Origin: Bacteroidales bacterium UBA1077
Lineage (GTDB): Bacteria > Bacteroidota > Bacteroidia > Bacteroidales > UBA932
Direction of reading: 5' to 3'
Assembly (NCBI GenBank): GCA_002314195.1
Contig: DCCQ01000013.1
Span: forward strand, 2,096-24,829
DNA: 22,734 bases
Shown: positions 1-9,163 of the stretch, in pieces
How the letters are laid out: each line of letters starts with the position of its first letter
How positions within the stretch are numbered: the stretch's first letter is position 1
Translations under genes and position numbers: made by a program
Notes under the pieces: model-generated
Told to the model about the DNA's origin: nothing
The model's database searches: none
Seen by the model: the letters and a program-made list of their open reading frames with translations, nothing else

Positions 1-110
1 TCACTCTCAAAACTTCAAACAAAAAAATCAAAACAACTTCTAAAATTCATTAGGTGATTTTGCCGCCAAGTGTGTATCTATAACGTTAAACATAATTAAT
101 ATCGGACAAA
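1..110 (+). promoter_or_regulatory. Leader upstream of the FecR gene, weak promoter candidate
   Basis: This is AT-rich non-coding sequence before the FecR start codon at 111. A TTTG at 59-62 is followed 18 bases later by TAACGTTA at 81-88. That loosely resembles the Bacteroidota -33 TTTG / -7 TAnnTTTG promoter, but the -7 element matches poorly. In this type of locus an ECF sigma gene normally lies directly upstream, so read-through from outside the window is equally possible. Treat it as a candidate only. Confidence 0.25.
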
Positions 111-1097
111 ATGGAAATTCCAGAAGAATATCTCGGACTGGCGCTACGTTACCTCCGGGGAGAGGCAAATGACTCTGACAAAGAGATTTTGATTCGTTGG
201 TTGGAAGAAGAGCCAAGGCGGAAAGAGGGCTTCGCGGCCCTGTCCGCCCTCTGCAAGACCTCAGACATTCTGAAGTCCGAGGACGAGCGTACCTCACGGA
301 TGCTTTCCCGGCTCAACGCGCGGATCGACTCCGAAGAGGAGATGACTACACATAAACGGGAAGCGGGAATATTCAGAATCCTTTGGATGTCAGCCGCTTC
401 CGCCGCGGCCATATTCATCATCGGAATCGGGGTGCATTGGTTCGGAGGAGCGGGTGCCAAAGACTATGAGTATACCGCATATTCAAACACTTCGGATGAC
501 GTGGCGGCCATAATGCTTGACGACAGCACGAAAGTCTGGCTCGGTACAAAGTCCTCGATTCTGTACAACACGGACGGGAGAGACCCAGAACGCATCGTGA
601 AACTTACTGGAGAAGCCTATTTCGATGTGCACCGGGACACACTGCGTCCTTTCATCGTCAAAGCAGGAGCTCTCGATGTGAAAGTGCTGGGAACGGCGTT
701 CTGTGTCAAGGCCGATGAGGCCTCCGGAAAGGTGGCCGTGCTTCTGGAGAGAGGCTCGGTGCGGCTGCAAAGTCCTGAAGGTGTCGGGCTTGTACGCCTC
801 TCCCCTGACCAGAAGGCCGAGTTCGATGCCGGCACGGGAGACATTTCGGTCGAACCGATGGGAGCAGTGCCTTACATCGTGCAGCATTACAACAAGGTGG
901 CTCTCCAGCAAGCGTCACTCCACGACATCATCTCGCACATCGAGCGGATGTACGGAGTGAGGATCACGGCACGCACTCCTGTGGACACCGTCAAAAAATA
1001 CAACCTCAACTACAAACGCACCGACAATGTCAGCGAGCTTGTGGAGACCGTCCAGGCTCTCACAGGAGCCGACCTGACAATCAATAACAATGACTGA
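111..1097 (+). CDS. FecR-family anti-sigma factor
   Basis: A 328-residue inner-membrane anti-sigma regulator. Residues 1-80 are cytoplasmic and helical, with the LRYLRGEANDSDKEILIRWL pattern typical of the FecR N-terminus that holds the ECF sigma factor. One transmembrane segment lies at about 90-110. The periplasmic FecR domain follows at about 124-225, with LDDSTKVWLGTKSSI, LTGEAYFDVHRD and VLGTAFCVKA motifs. A C-terminal DUF4974 (STN-like) domain covers about 258-325. Known role of the family: it receives a signal from the STN domain of a TonB-dependent transporter and releases or activates its sigma factor. The next gene, 30 bases downstream, encodes a SusC-like transporter that does carry an STN domain, so the pair fits. 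The matching sigma gene is not present and should lie left of the window. The ATG at 111 gives the complete N-terminal domain. Family assignment is firm; the regulated targets are inferred. Confidence 0.93.
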   Translation: MEIPEEYLGLALRYLRGEANDSDKEILIRWLEEEPRRKEGFAALSALCKTSDILKSEDERTSRMLSRLNARIDSEEEMTTHKREAGIFRILWMSAASAAAIFIIGIGVHWFGGAGAKDYEYTAYSNTSDDVAAIMLDDSTKVWLGTKSSILYNTDGRDPERIVKLTGEAYFDVHRDTLRPFIVKAGALDVKVLGTAFCVKADEASGKVAVLLERGSVRLQSPEGVGLVRLSPDQKAEFDAGTGDISVEPMGAVPYIVQHYNKVALQQASLHDIISHIERMYGVRITARTPVDTVKKYNLNYKRTDNVSELVETVQALTGADLTINNND

Positions 1098-1127
1098 TTA
1101 ACTAAACCATAATAACTAATCAAAAAA

Positions 1128-4100
1128 ATGAGACATTCAATCTTTTCAAGACTGGGAGTCCTTGCGACCGTTCTGGCCGTCTGTCTCGGTTTCTCGCTGG
1201 CAGCGTCCGCGCAGAGCACGACAAGGAAATCCTACAATCTCAGCCTGACTGTCAAATCAGCCACCGTGAAATCGTTCACCGATGAGTTCACGAGGAAAAC
1301 AGGGGTTTTGTTCTCCTATGAATCGGATCTGGCGCAAAGGCAGATGGGCGACATCAGGATTGAGGCCAAGGATGCGTCCCTTACATCGATTCTGGACGAT
1401 GTTTTCGGAAGGCAGGTTTCCGGATTCCATTACAAGATGATGAACAGCACCGTCGTGCTGACCTACGAGCAGCCACAGACCGGCAAGGCAGGAAAATCCC
1501 TGACCGTGACAGGAACTGTGACCGACGCGAACGGAGAGCCGCTGGCAGGAGCCGGGGTCCTCGTCAAAGGCACGACGATCGGCACGAACACCGACCTTGA
1601 CGGAAAGTACTCCATCGAAGTCAACACCGACGATGTCCTGGAATATTCATTCATCGGTTTCATGAATCACGATGAGAAGGTCAACGGACGCGGGGTGATC
1701 GATGTGATGATCTCCGAGGACGCCAACGTGCTGGACGACGTCGTGGTCGTCGGCTACGGTACCCAATCCAGGAAAACCTTGACCACCGCCATCTCCAAGG
1801 TGGACGGCAACAGCATCTACGCCGCCCCTGTATCCTCCGTCGGCGACGCTCTCAAAGGGAAGGTGACCGGCCTCAGGGTGGCCACGAACAACACGGTCTC
1901 CGGCAACGCGCCACGCTTTCTCATCCGTGGAGGTTCATCCATCACCTTGAGCAACGACCCGATCGTCATCGTGGACGGCGTGACCAGGGACATGGACGAC
2001 CTCAACCCTAACGACATCGAGTCCATCGAGGTCCTGAAGGACGCCGCCTCTGCCGGCATTTACGGAGCCCGCGCCTCAAACGGTGTCATCCTCGTGACCA
2101 CCAAGAAAGGCAACTCCTGGGAGAAGCCTCGCATCACCTTCGACGCGCAGGTCGGCTGGTCATCCCCTTCCCGCAGATGGGATCTGATGAACGCCAAGGA
2201 ATTCCTGTCGTTTGTCCGCCCTGCGATCGCACAAGGTCCTAACGGCCAGTTGGTTCTGGACGGAGCGAACGCCGCCGGAACCGGAAACAAGGACACCGAC
2301 ATCTACACGACCAGGTACATGGAGAAAGGTGAGGAACTGCAAGCCGGATGGCAGTGGATGTACGACCCGGTCGATCCGAATAAGGTGCTGACTTTCACCG
2401 ACACGGACTGGCAGAGCAAATGGTTCACCAACGCTCTTTGGCACAAGGAATATATCGGAGTGAACGGCGGTTCGCAGAACATGAAGTACGCCGCCTCGGT
2501 AAGTTACCTTCAGGATGACGGCATGGTCGCGATGAGCGGCTACAAACTGTTCACCATGCATGGAAACACTTCATTCAAGATCACCAGAAATCTGGAGGCC
2601 TCGACGACCTTCGACTTCTCAAGGTCTTTGAAAAACCCACTTACCGGCAGTTATTTCGATGCTCTCGGACGAGGTCTCATGATGAGTCCTACAAACAAGG
2701 AATTCTACGAGGACGGAAGATGGGCGACCGGCGGAACCAACAGAAACCAGCAATCGGCATCGTTCTACGAGGCATTCCACGATAGGGAAATGGCCCAGAA
2801 CCGTTTCGGTGGCAACTTCAAGCTTGTGTGGAGCATCCTCGACGGCCTCAAGGCCACCGCACAGTACGCCGTGTTCGATGACAATTACAGAGGCAGCTAC
2901 TATACCTACGGCCAGATAGGCAACACACCGAACTACATCTCCACCGAGCGCGCCACCATAGAAACCAGGACAGAGACGCTGAAAGACTCGTTCACCGCCT
3001 ACCTGAGTTATGACAAGACATTGGGCAGACACACTCTCAGCGCCACCGCCGGCTATGACTACATGTCGTGGAGGTACTGGTACCTGAACGCAAAAGCCAC
3101 CGGATCAGTCTCCGACAAGGTGCCGATCCTTGATTCAGGTGTCAATTTCACGGCTTCCAATCAGGACACCAAACAGGCCTTGATCTCTTACTTCGGACGT
3201 GTCAACTACAACTTTGCAAACAGGTACATCCTCTCGGCCACGGTCAGAGCCGATGGCTCGTCCAAGTTCGCCGCCGGCAACAGATGGGGCTACTTCCCTG
3301 CCGGTTCGTTCGCATGGATCATCACTGAGGAGCCGTACTGGAATGTGGATAGGAATGTGATGAACACTTTCAAGTTCCGCGCTTCCTACGGTCTGACCGG
3401 AAACAACGGAATCGGCCTCTACGACACTTACGGAGCGTTCTCATCATCTATGTACGCCGGTAATTCCACCCTGCTTCCGTCCACCATGCAGAACAAGGGA
3501 ATGAAGTGGGAGACAACCACGCAGCTGGATCTCGGTCTGGACTTAGGCTTCTTCAACGACCGTCTCCGCATTGTGATGGACTACTACAACAAGAGGACCG
3601 ACGACATGCTCTTCAGCATCACTCTTCCGGACACCGGCTCGCTCGGCTCCGTGAAGGCGAATGTCGGCAGCGCCAGGTTCTACGGATTCGAGATCGAAGT
3701 AAACTCGGTCAATGTCCAGACAAGGGATTTCTCATGGACGACCGGCCTGACATATTCATTCAACAAGAACAAGGTTCTGTCGCTGCCGGACGAGTACAAG
3801 TACACCGACCTTGACGGCAAGGACGCTTGGAGAATCGGTGGCTACACCATGTCGGAAAGCGGTGAGCGTTTCGGCGGCACCGCTGTCGGAGAGCCTCTTG
3901 GACGCATCTGGGGCTACAAGATCTCGCATATTCTCCAAACCGACGCCGAAGCCGCAGCCGCGCTGTACGACAACCAGTCGCACGGCTACCGCAGATCGGA
4001 CGGACTGTCAATCACAGGACGCAAGGACGCCGGAGACTACGAATGGTGCAACCGCCCAGGCTCAAAGAAGACAGCGGATGGCAGGGAGCAGATCGACCAG

Positions 4101-4682
4101 GAGGACATGTACTGTCTCGGCAACGTGATGCCTCATACCATCGGAGGTATCATGAACACCTTCAAGTACAAGAACCTGTCGTTCTCGTTCTACCTTGACT
4201 ACGCATTGGGGCATTCCATCTACAACTACATGAAGTCTCGTTTCTTCCAGAACACCCTCGGCAACTCCAATGCTAATCTTGACAAGATGGTCTATGACTG
4301 CTGGCGTTACCCAGGAGACAACAACGCCAAGTACGCGAGGTTCTTCCCGAACGACCCGGACTATGGCAACAGAAACTTCTCCAGAGCCTCCGACTTCAAC
4401 GTCGAGAAAGCCGATTATCTGTGCCTTAGAGACGTGTCCATCTACTACGACTTCCCTGAGAAATGGGTGAAGAGCCTCTGGATAAAGAAACTCACCGTCG
4501 GAGTGACCGGCAACACCCTCCACTACTGGACCGGTGTGTCCGGCTCCATCAGCCCTGAGACCGGTATGGGAACCGGCTCCGGAGATTCCATGTACTCATC
4601 CGTTACCACCGGAGGCGCGGCCAATTCAAGCATAGCTCCGGCTGCGAGAAAAATTTTGTTCAATGTCAAGATAACATTCTAG
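1128..4682 (+). CDS. SusC/RagA-family TonB-dependent transporter with STN domain
   Basis: A 1184-residue outer-membrane beta-barrel that imports glycan fragments using TonB energy. Domains in order: signal peptide 1-29 ending ASAQ; STN (secretin/TonB N-terminal) domain about 36-112; carboxypeptidase-D regulatory-like domain about 125-195, with VTGTVTDANGEPLAGAGVLV and a D.DGKYSI turn; a plug domain starting near VVVVGYGTQ; then the barrel. The SusC/RagA signature region (RADGSSKFAAGNRWGYFPAG) is near residues 706-725. The protein ends in an aromatic residue (KITF), as outer-membrane proteins do. The STN domain is the contact point for the FecR anti-sigma factor encoded directly upstream, so this transporter probably both imports and signals. 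The SusD partner starts 2 bases after its stop, implying tight co-translation. Length is normal for STN-containing members. The substrate cannot be read from the sequence. Confidence 0.96.
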   Translation: MRHSIFSRLGVLATVLAVCLGFSLAASAQSTTRKSYNLSLTVKSATVKSFTDEFTRKTGVLFSYESDLAQRQMGDIRIEAKDASLTSILDDVFGRQVSGFHYKMMNSTVVLTYEQPQTGKAGKSLTVTGTVTDANGEPLAGAGVLVKGTTIGTNTDLDGKYSIEVNTDDVLEYSFIGFMNHDEKVNGRGVIDVMISEDANVLDDVVVVGYGTQSRKTLTTAISKVDGNSIYAAPVSSVGDALKGKVTGLRVATNNTVSGNAPRFLIRGGSSITLSNDPIVIVDGVTRDMDDLNPNDIESIEVLKDAASAGIYGARASNGVILVTTKKGNSWEKPRITFDAQVGWSSPSRRWDLMNAKEFLSFVRPAIAQGPNGQLVLDGANAAGTGNKDTDIYTTRYMEKGEELQAGWQWMYDPVDPNKVLTFTDTDWQSKWFTNALWHKEYIGVNGGSQNMKYAASVSYLQDDGMVAMSGYKLFTMHGNTSFKITRNLEASTTFDFSRSLKNPLTGSYFDALGRGLMMSPTNKEFYEDGRWATGGTNRNQQSASFYEAFHDREMAQNRFGGNFKLVWSILDGLKATAQYAVFDDNYRGSYYTYGQIGNTPNYISTERATIETRTETLKDSFTAYLSYDKTLGRHTLSATAGYDYMSWRYWYLNAKATGSVSDKVPILDSGVNFTASNQDTKQALISYFGRVNYNFANRYILSATVRADGSSKFAAGNRWGYFPAGSFAWIITEEPYWNVDRNVMNTFKFRASYGLTGNNGIGLYDTYGAFSSSMYAGNSTLLPSTMQNKGMKWETTTQLDLGLDLGFFNDRLRIVMDYYNKRTDDMLFSITLPDTGSLGSVKANVGSARFYGFEIEVNSVNVQTRDFSWTTGLTYSFNKNKVLSLPDEYKYTDLDGKDAWRIGGYTMSESGERFGGTAVGEPLGRIWGYKISHILQTDAEAAAALYDNQSHGYRRSDGLSITGRKDAGDYEWCNRPGSKKTADGREQIDQEDMYCLGNVMPHTIGGIMNTFKYKNLSFSFYLDYALGHSIYNYMKSRFFQNTLGNSNANLDKMVYDCWRYPGDNNAKYARFFPNDPDYGNRNFSRASDFNVEKADYLCLRDVSIYYDFPEKWVKSLWIKKLTVGVTGNTLHYWTGVSGSISPETGMGTGSGDSMYSSVTTGGAANSSIAPAARKILFNVKITF

Positions 4683-4684
4683 TC

Positions 4685-6172
4685 ATGAAAGATATATTGA
4701 AATATTTTCTGGTGCTCGCGTCCGCCCTGTCACTGCCGTCCTGCAATGAAGATTTGGACATCATGCAAGACAACAAACTGTCAGCCAGCAACATGTGGAC
4801 AACTTCCACCGATGTCATCCAATCCACTTATGGAATATACGAAAGGATGCGTTCGAATTTTATCCAAGGCTATGTGAATGTGTTCTACTGGGGTGAGGCA
4901 CGTGTCGGTGACTACATGTGGGGACCAAGCCTTGAATCAAGGGTTCAGGACAACAACATGATCACCGTACGCACAAGCACGATGAACTCTTCCACTGAAT
5001 CAACACAATGGTCAAAACTTTACACCACGATAGACCAAGCCAACGCCGTGCTGAAATACGCCGACAAGGTCGGTATGACCGAGTCCGACAAGGGATTCGC
5101 GATCGGTCAGGCGGCATTTGCAAGGGCATATTGCTATTTCTGGGCGGCAAGACTATGGGGCGATGTTCCTCTCAATCTTGTCCCTATCGAGTCCGTGAAC
5201 CAGCCGGAGACCTATCCTTTGCGTGCTCCCAAGGCTGATGTCTATGCCCAGATCGGCAATGACATTGAGACAGCGGTGGCAAATTCGGCATATCTCGGCA
5301 ACGACAAATACTTCGCGACAGCGGACGCGGTGAATATGCTGAAGGCGGAGTACGGCCTGTGGATGTACACGACCCAGAACGGCGGCGACTCGTTCCTCAA
5401 CCTCGCGTCCGACGCTCTCTCGGCCATCGGAATCTCGTCTGGAAAGCTTCTTCCGAAATATTCGGATGTGTTCAGCCGCGACAACAAACGCAACACGGAG
5501 GTTGTGTTCGCGCTGATGAACAACCAGCAGGAGAAACTCACAGGCGGCTATTACAGCTATTTCTACCATCCGAGCAACCTGATCGCTTCGCAGTACAGGA
5601 ACAATCCCGTGCCGGTAAGTTCCACCCAGTGGTGGAGCTACTCCCGTGAGTTCATCGATGTCCTGAACAAGAGCAAGGCTGAGCACAACGACTCCAGAGT
5701 GGAGTGCAACCTCGGCGAGGGAGAATACGGAGCCTCCGGGCAGACCCTGACATGGCCGAACAAGTTCCTCGGGGACATGTCCAAACAACCGGTTGTCGAG
5801 GACTGCGACCTCCTTTATTACCGCTACGCCTACGCCGTGATGATGGACGCGGAACTGAAATATTACAAGAAAGACTACACCGGAGCGCTCTCCTCGTTGA
5901 ACATTATCGCGAAAAGAGCCTACGGGGTCGAAGACTTCTACAAAATCGCTACGAGAGACGCGATACTGGAGGCCCTTGTCAATGAATATTTCCTTGAATT
6001 CCCTGCCGAAGGAGTGATCTGGTGGCCGCTGATCCGCCTGGACAAGATCTGGGACTACAATCCTGACCTCCTCGCCAAGAAGCAGAAGAACCCGAACATT
6101 CTCCTCTGGCCTATCTCAAAGTCCGCAAGGAACAAAAACTACAAGCTTACCCAAACGGAAGGATGGGACTAA
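4685..6172 (+). CDS. SusD/RagB-family glycan-binding lipoprotein
   Basis: A 495-residue surface lipoprotein that caps the SusC transporter and binds glycan. The lipoprotein signal ends SLPSC with the lipidated Cys at residue 20. The helical SusD fold is indicated by RAYCYFWAARLWGDVPLNLV near residues 145-164, equivalent to the conserved RA..Y..L...WGdvPl segment, and by a C-terminal block EALVNEYFLEFPAEGVIWWP near 428-447, equivalent to the family's EL.fEG.RW.DLiR. The start codon lies 2 bases after the susC stop, so the two are almost certainly expressed as one complex. This is the RagB/SusD type, unlike the SusD-like_2 protein encoded at 17130-18998. Specificity is unknown. The downstream arabinofuranosidase suggests an arabinose-containing ligand. 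Confidence 0.95.
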   Translation: MKDILKYFLVLASALSLPSCNEDLDIMQDNKLSASNMWTTSTDVIQSTYGIYERMRSNFIQGYVNVFYWGEARVGDYMWGPSLESRVQDNNMITVRTSTMNSSTESTQWSKLYTTIDQANAVLKYADKVGMTESDKGFAIGQAAFARAYCYFWAARLWGDVPLNLVPIESVNQPETYPLRAPKADVYAQIGNDIETAVANSAYLGNDKYFATADAVNMLKAEYGLWMYTTQNGGDSFLNLASDALSAIGISSGKLLPKYSDVFSRDNKRNTEVVFALMNNQQEKLTGGYYSYFYHPSNLIASQYRNNPVPVSSTQWWSYSREFIDVLNKSKAEHNDSRVECNLGEGEYGASGQTLTWPNKFLGDMSKQPVVEDCDLLYYRYAYAVMMDAELKYYKKDYTGALSSLNIIAKRAYGVEDFYKIATRDAILEALVNEYFLEFPAEGVIWWPLIRLDKIWDYNPDLLAKKQKNPNILLWPISKSARNKNYKLTQTEGWD

Positions 6173-6185
6173 TGATCTTACTTAA

Positions 6186-8246
6186 ATGAATATTACAATG
6201 AAATTCAAGAATATATTCCTGACTGCCACCGCGCTGACCATTTTGTTGTCAGCATGCGAGGAGAAGATTGACCCTTCGGAGGTCGATTCCACAACAAGAA
6301 TCTCCCTGTCCAAGGATATTCCCGTGTTCACCGCTGATGGCAAGACCGAGAGCGGCGAGGATTCCTATCGCGCCATTGTCACAATCGTGCAGGGAGACAA
6401 GACCAACGGAATCTCATGGGACTATTCCGTTGAGGATCCGAAGAAATGCGCCGAAGTCAATGTCACAGATGTCTCCGAAGAGTTCAAAGGTACCTTCGAG
6501 GGTGATTCCAGAACCGTCACGGAGAAAGGATTGGAAGTTAAGGTGAAAGCCAATCCGGAATATAAAAGGACATTCACTCTGACCGTAAAGGCCGCTGACG
6601 GAACCGAGCGTTCCTACGAATTCATCCAGAAAGGAGAGAAGGCCGATGCCGAAGTGTCCACTAACACCAAGGACGTTGAGTTCTTTGCTGACGGAGGCTA
6701 TCAGGTCATCGAATACACGACCAATATGGGAGACGCTTATTCATTCTCCGTGGATTACGAGGGTGAGAGTAAGGATTGGCTGACATGCGAGGCATCCGAG
6801 GCCGGTTCCGTCAAACTGACTGCCTCCAAATGGACCGACCATGTCAATGTCCGCACAGCCGTGCTTCACATCACGGTCGGTACAACCGAAACCAGTCTGG
6901 CAACGGTTGATGTGCCTGTGACACAGCTCGCAGCAGACATATATTACTTTATGTATGGTGCTTCCGCCTCTGGTCTTACCCTCGACAAGGCTTTACAGAT
7001 GACCAAGGAGAGCGAGGGTGTTTACAGCGTCAAGGCCTATTTCATGAACGCGGCGGCTGGCGGCAACACGGTGATGTTCAACCAGGATTCCCGTGTGCTG
7101 TCATACCCTTGCTACGCGCTTGCGAATGATGGCTCTGTCGCCACAATCGAGTCCGCGTCCTCAACCTTGCCGGAAGGCCCGGAAATCGATGTTGACGGTC
7201 TGCGCTCCCTCACCGTGAACTTCAATGAGAAGACATGGGCTTGGGACAGGATCACGACACACAACTGCATGCCTGACTCCGAAGTGTCCAAGTACAAGAC
7301 CAAGGCGTTCATCGCCAGAGACGGCTCGATGAAAGTCTGGATGGTCGAGAACATGCGCTGGAACGGAGGTGACATCAAGCCGAAACTCGGCTCGCCGATG
7401 ATCCCGGCCGCGACCGGAGTCGGAGCCGCAGGAACAGGAGGTTATAAGGCAGAGGCGTTCCCTTCGTCATGGGATGACTCAAAATTGAATATGGCCTACG
7501 AATGCACTGAAATCGGAGGACAACTCGAAGGAAGTGATGAATATGGCCGAATCTATGCGTTCTCAGAGATAGTGACAGGCATCCCGACCAACGGAATCGG
7601 ATTCGCCCGCAAGGAAGTGGTTCCGCAGGGATGGACTCAGGGTTGCCAGATCACCGACGCCATAGGAGACACCTACACAATCGAGTACATCAACAACACT
7701 GTAGCCACTACTTTCTCTGGCGACAATGCCACTGATGAGCAAACCTATCCTACCCTCAAGATGCAGATTCAAGGAATATGTCCGTACGGCTGGCATATCT
7801 CCAACGCTTCGGATTGGCTGGACATCGCTTACGCCGCAAGCAAGGCCTCAACGGGTCACAGTTACCCGATACAGGAAGACCGTGTCACTTACAAGCAATT
7901 CACGACGGTTGCCGGCAAGGGCACAGCCACCTCTGACTCACCACGAGGTATCGGCAATCTCGGCGCATGGATCAAGAACAACAAATGGTGGACAGGAGCC
8001 GTGTCCGACGGAGCGGATGACTTCGGCTTCGAATACTACCCTCTTGGCTGGCGCTACATGACCCAAGGTTACCAATGTTATGGTGTCAGGGCACAGGTGT
8101 GGGTTCCGCTGTTCTTCAATGACAAAGCACTTTACAGGATAAACGTGCTGCTCACCAACGACAAAGCGACCTACGCCGAGATGACCAACATCGACAACGG
8201 ACAGGCGGTCATGCCGTTCCGTTGCGTGAAGAACTACAAAAAATAA
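6186..8246 (+). CDS. BACON/FISUMP-type surface lipoprotein (SusE/F position)
   Basis: A 686-residue predicted lipoprotein, probably a surface glycan-binding protein. The signal ends TILLSAC with Cys at residue 24 (20 if translation starts at the second ATG, 6198, which gives a cleaner signal peptide). Two Ig-like beta modules follow at about 35-150 and 155-250. Each ends in the FIQKG or VPVTQLA strand typical of BACON domains, and the second has WLTCEASEAGSVKLTAS. A SusE/F-like module (DIYYFMYGASASGLTLDKAL onward) spans about 253-355. The C-terminal 330 residues resemble the FISUMP (Fibrobacter succinogenes major paralogous) domain: MKVWMVENMRWN, GICPYGWHISNASDWLDIAY, FGFEYYPLGWRY and a final MPFRCVKN. 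The position after SusD and before the enzymes is where SGBPs are usually encoded. Its stop codon overlaps the next start by one base (TAATG). The domain calls are from pattern recognition; ligand unknown. Confidence 0.8.
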   Translation: MNITMKFKNIFLTATALTILLSACEEKIDPSEVDSTTRISLSKDIPVFTADGKTESGEDSYRAIVTIVQGDKTNGISWDYSVEDPKKCAEVNVTDVSEEFKGTFEGDSRTVTEKGLEVKVKANPEYKRTFTLTVKAADGTERSYEFIQKGEKADAEVSTNTKDVEFFADGGYQVIEYTTNMGDAYSFSVDYEGESKDWLTCEASEAGSVKLTASKWTDHVNVRTAVLHITVGTTETSLATVDVPVTQLAADIYYFMYGASASGLTLDKALQMTKESEGVYSVKAYFMNAAAGGNTVMFNQDSRVLSYPCYALANDGSVATIESASSTLPEGPEIDVDGLRSLTVNFNEKTWAWDRITTHNCMPDSEVSKYKTKAFIARDGSMKVWMVENMRWNGGDIKPKLGSPMIPAATGVGAAGTGGYKAEAFPSSWDDSKLNMAYECTEIGGQLEGSDEYGRIYAFSEIVTGIPTNGIGFARKEVVPQGWTQGCQITDAIGDTYTIEYINNTVATTFSGDNATDEQTYPTLKMQIQGICPYGWHISNASDWLDIAYAASKASTGHSYPIQEDRVTYKQFTTVAGKGTATSDSPRGIGNLGAWIKNNKWWTGAVSDGADDFGFEYYPLGWRYMTQGYQCYGVRAQVWVPLFFNDKALYRINVLLTNDKATYAEMTNIDNGQAVMPFRCVKNYKK

Positions 8247-9142
8247 TGTTCGTCATGATACACAAATCCACATTGGCGCTCCTCGCCGTAGGAATTATTT
8301 GTTTTGCCTCCTGTGGAAAATCATCCCCCGATCCGGGGCCTGTCTGGCCTGATGATGGGCCAGACACCCCTGGTGAGGTGGCTGACAAACCAGAGGATGG
8401 CGGTAACATCGTTGTGGCTCACAGAGGTGGTGCATCCGAGGCGGGAATGTCTTTCCCGGATAATTCGATCGCCTCGCTGCAATATGCGATGAGCCTCAAA
8501 TGCTACGCCTCAGAGTGTGACATCTATTGGACAAAAGATGACAAAGTTGTCGTCGCCCACGCTGACGCCGACAACAAGATCAACGGTCTCCATCCATGGG
8601 AAACCACACTGGAACAGTTGAGGGCCGCAGGCAAACTGGCAAACGGAGAGACGCTCCCAGACTTGGAGATGTTCCTCGACGAGGTCATGAAAAAAGGCAG
8701 CTGCACAAGGCTTTGGCTCGACATCAAGAACATAAGCGGCCTGATGGCATATTCAATCAACGCCTGCCGCAAGGCTTGCGAGATCATCAAGGAGAAGAAG
8801 GCACAGAACTTCGTGGAGTTCATCTGCACGTCCAACGCTACTGTGATGGCTTCGTCATATTCATACGCCACCGCTGCAGGTGTCAACATCGCATGGATGG
8901 CGGACAAACCGGCGGCGGAATACCTCCAGAAGAGTTACAAATGGGCGAACCTGTCCACCACATTCATCAAGCAAGGTGGCGGAGAACGCACGATAGAGGA
9001 ATTCACCAAAGCAGGTATAGCGTTCAGTGTGTTCAATGCAGATGATGACGCGACGATGAACTACTACATCTCCAACGCCTCGTCAATGAAAGCCATATGC
9101 ACGAACTACCCGAAGAGACTGCTGTCCAAGATGAATGAATAA
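8246..9142 (+). CDS. Glycerophosphodiester phosphodiesterase-family lipoprotein
   Basis: A 298-residue lipoprotein with a GDPD TIM-barrel domain. Enzymes of this family cut a phosphodiester to a free alcohol and a phosphomonoester, using metal and two His. The ATG at 8246 overlaps the previous stop (TAATG); a TTG at 8222 would add eight residues and is less likely. The signal ends ICFASC with Cys at residue 23, followed by a Pro/Asp-rich linker. Visible active-site elements: HRGG (His59), the E.D pair in SECDIYWTKD (Glu90, Asp92), and VVVAHA (His105), with the usual 13-residue Asp-to-His spacing. Two places where the family commonly has Glu carry Asp: FPDNS (Asp72; usually PEN) and LWLDIKN (Asp159; usually IE.K). 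As the fifth gene of the PUL it should act outside the cytoplasm, perhaps removing a phosphodiester substituent from the imported glycan. That substrate role is an inference. Confidence 0.87.
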   Translation: MFVMIHKSTLALLAVGIICFASCGKSSPDPGPVWPDDGPDTPGEVADKPEDGGNIVVAHRGGASEAGMSFPDNSIASLQYAMSLKCYASECDIYWTKDDKVVVAHADADNKINGLHPWETTLEQLRAAGKLANGETLPDLEMFLDEVMKKGSCTRLWLDIKNISGLMAYSINACRKACEIIKEKKAQNFVEFICTSNATVMASSYSYATAAGVNIAWMADKPAAEYLQKSYKWANLSTTFIKQGGGERTIEEFTKAGIAFSVFNADDDATMNYYISNASSMKAICTNYPKRLLSKMNE

Positions 9143-9163
9143 ATTGGGTGTCAAGCAGATAAA

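Noticed and set aside
2160..2561. Long antisense frames inside the first susC (also 2619-3032 and 4062-4523)
   Set aside because: Shadow frames produced by the GC-rich codon use of susC; no domain features and fully opposite a clear gene.
5153..5788. A 211-codon antisense frame inside susD
   Set aside because: Opposite a strongly supported SusD gene, no recognisable motif, composition typical of a shadow frame.
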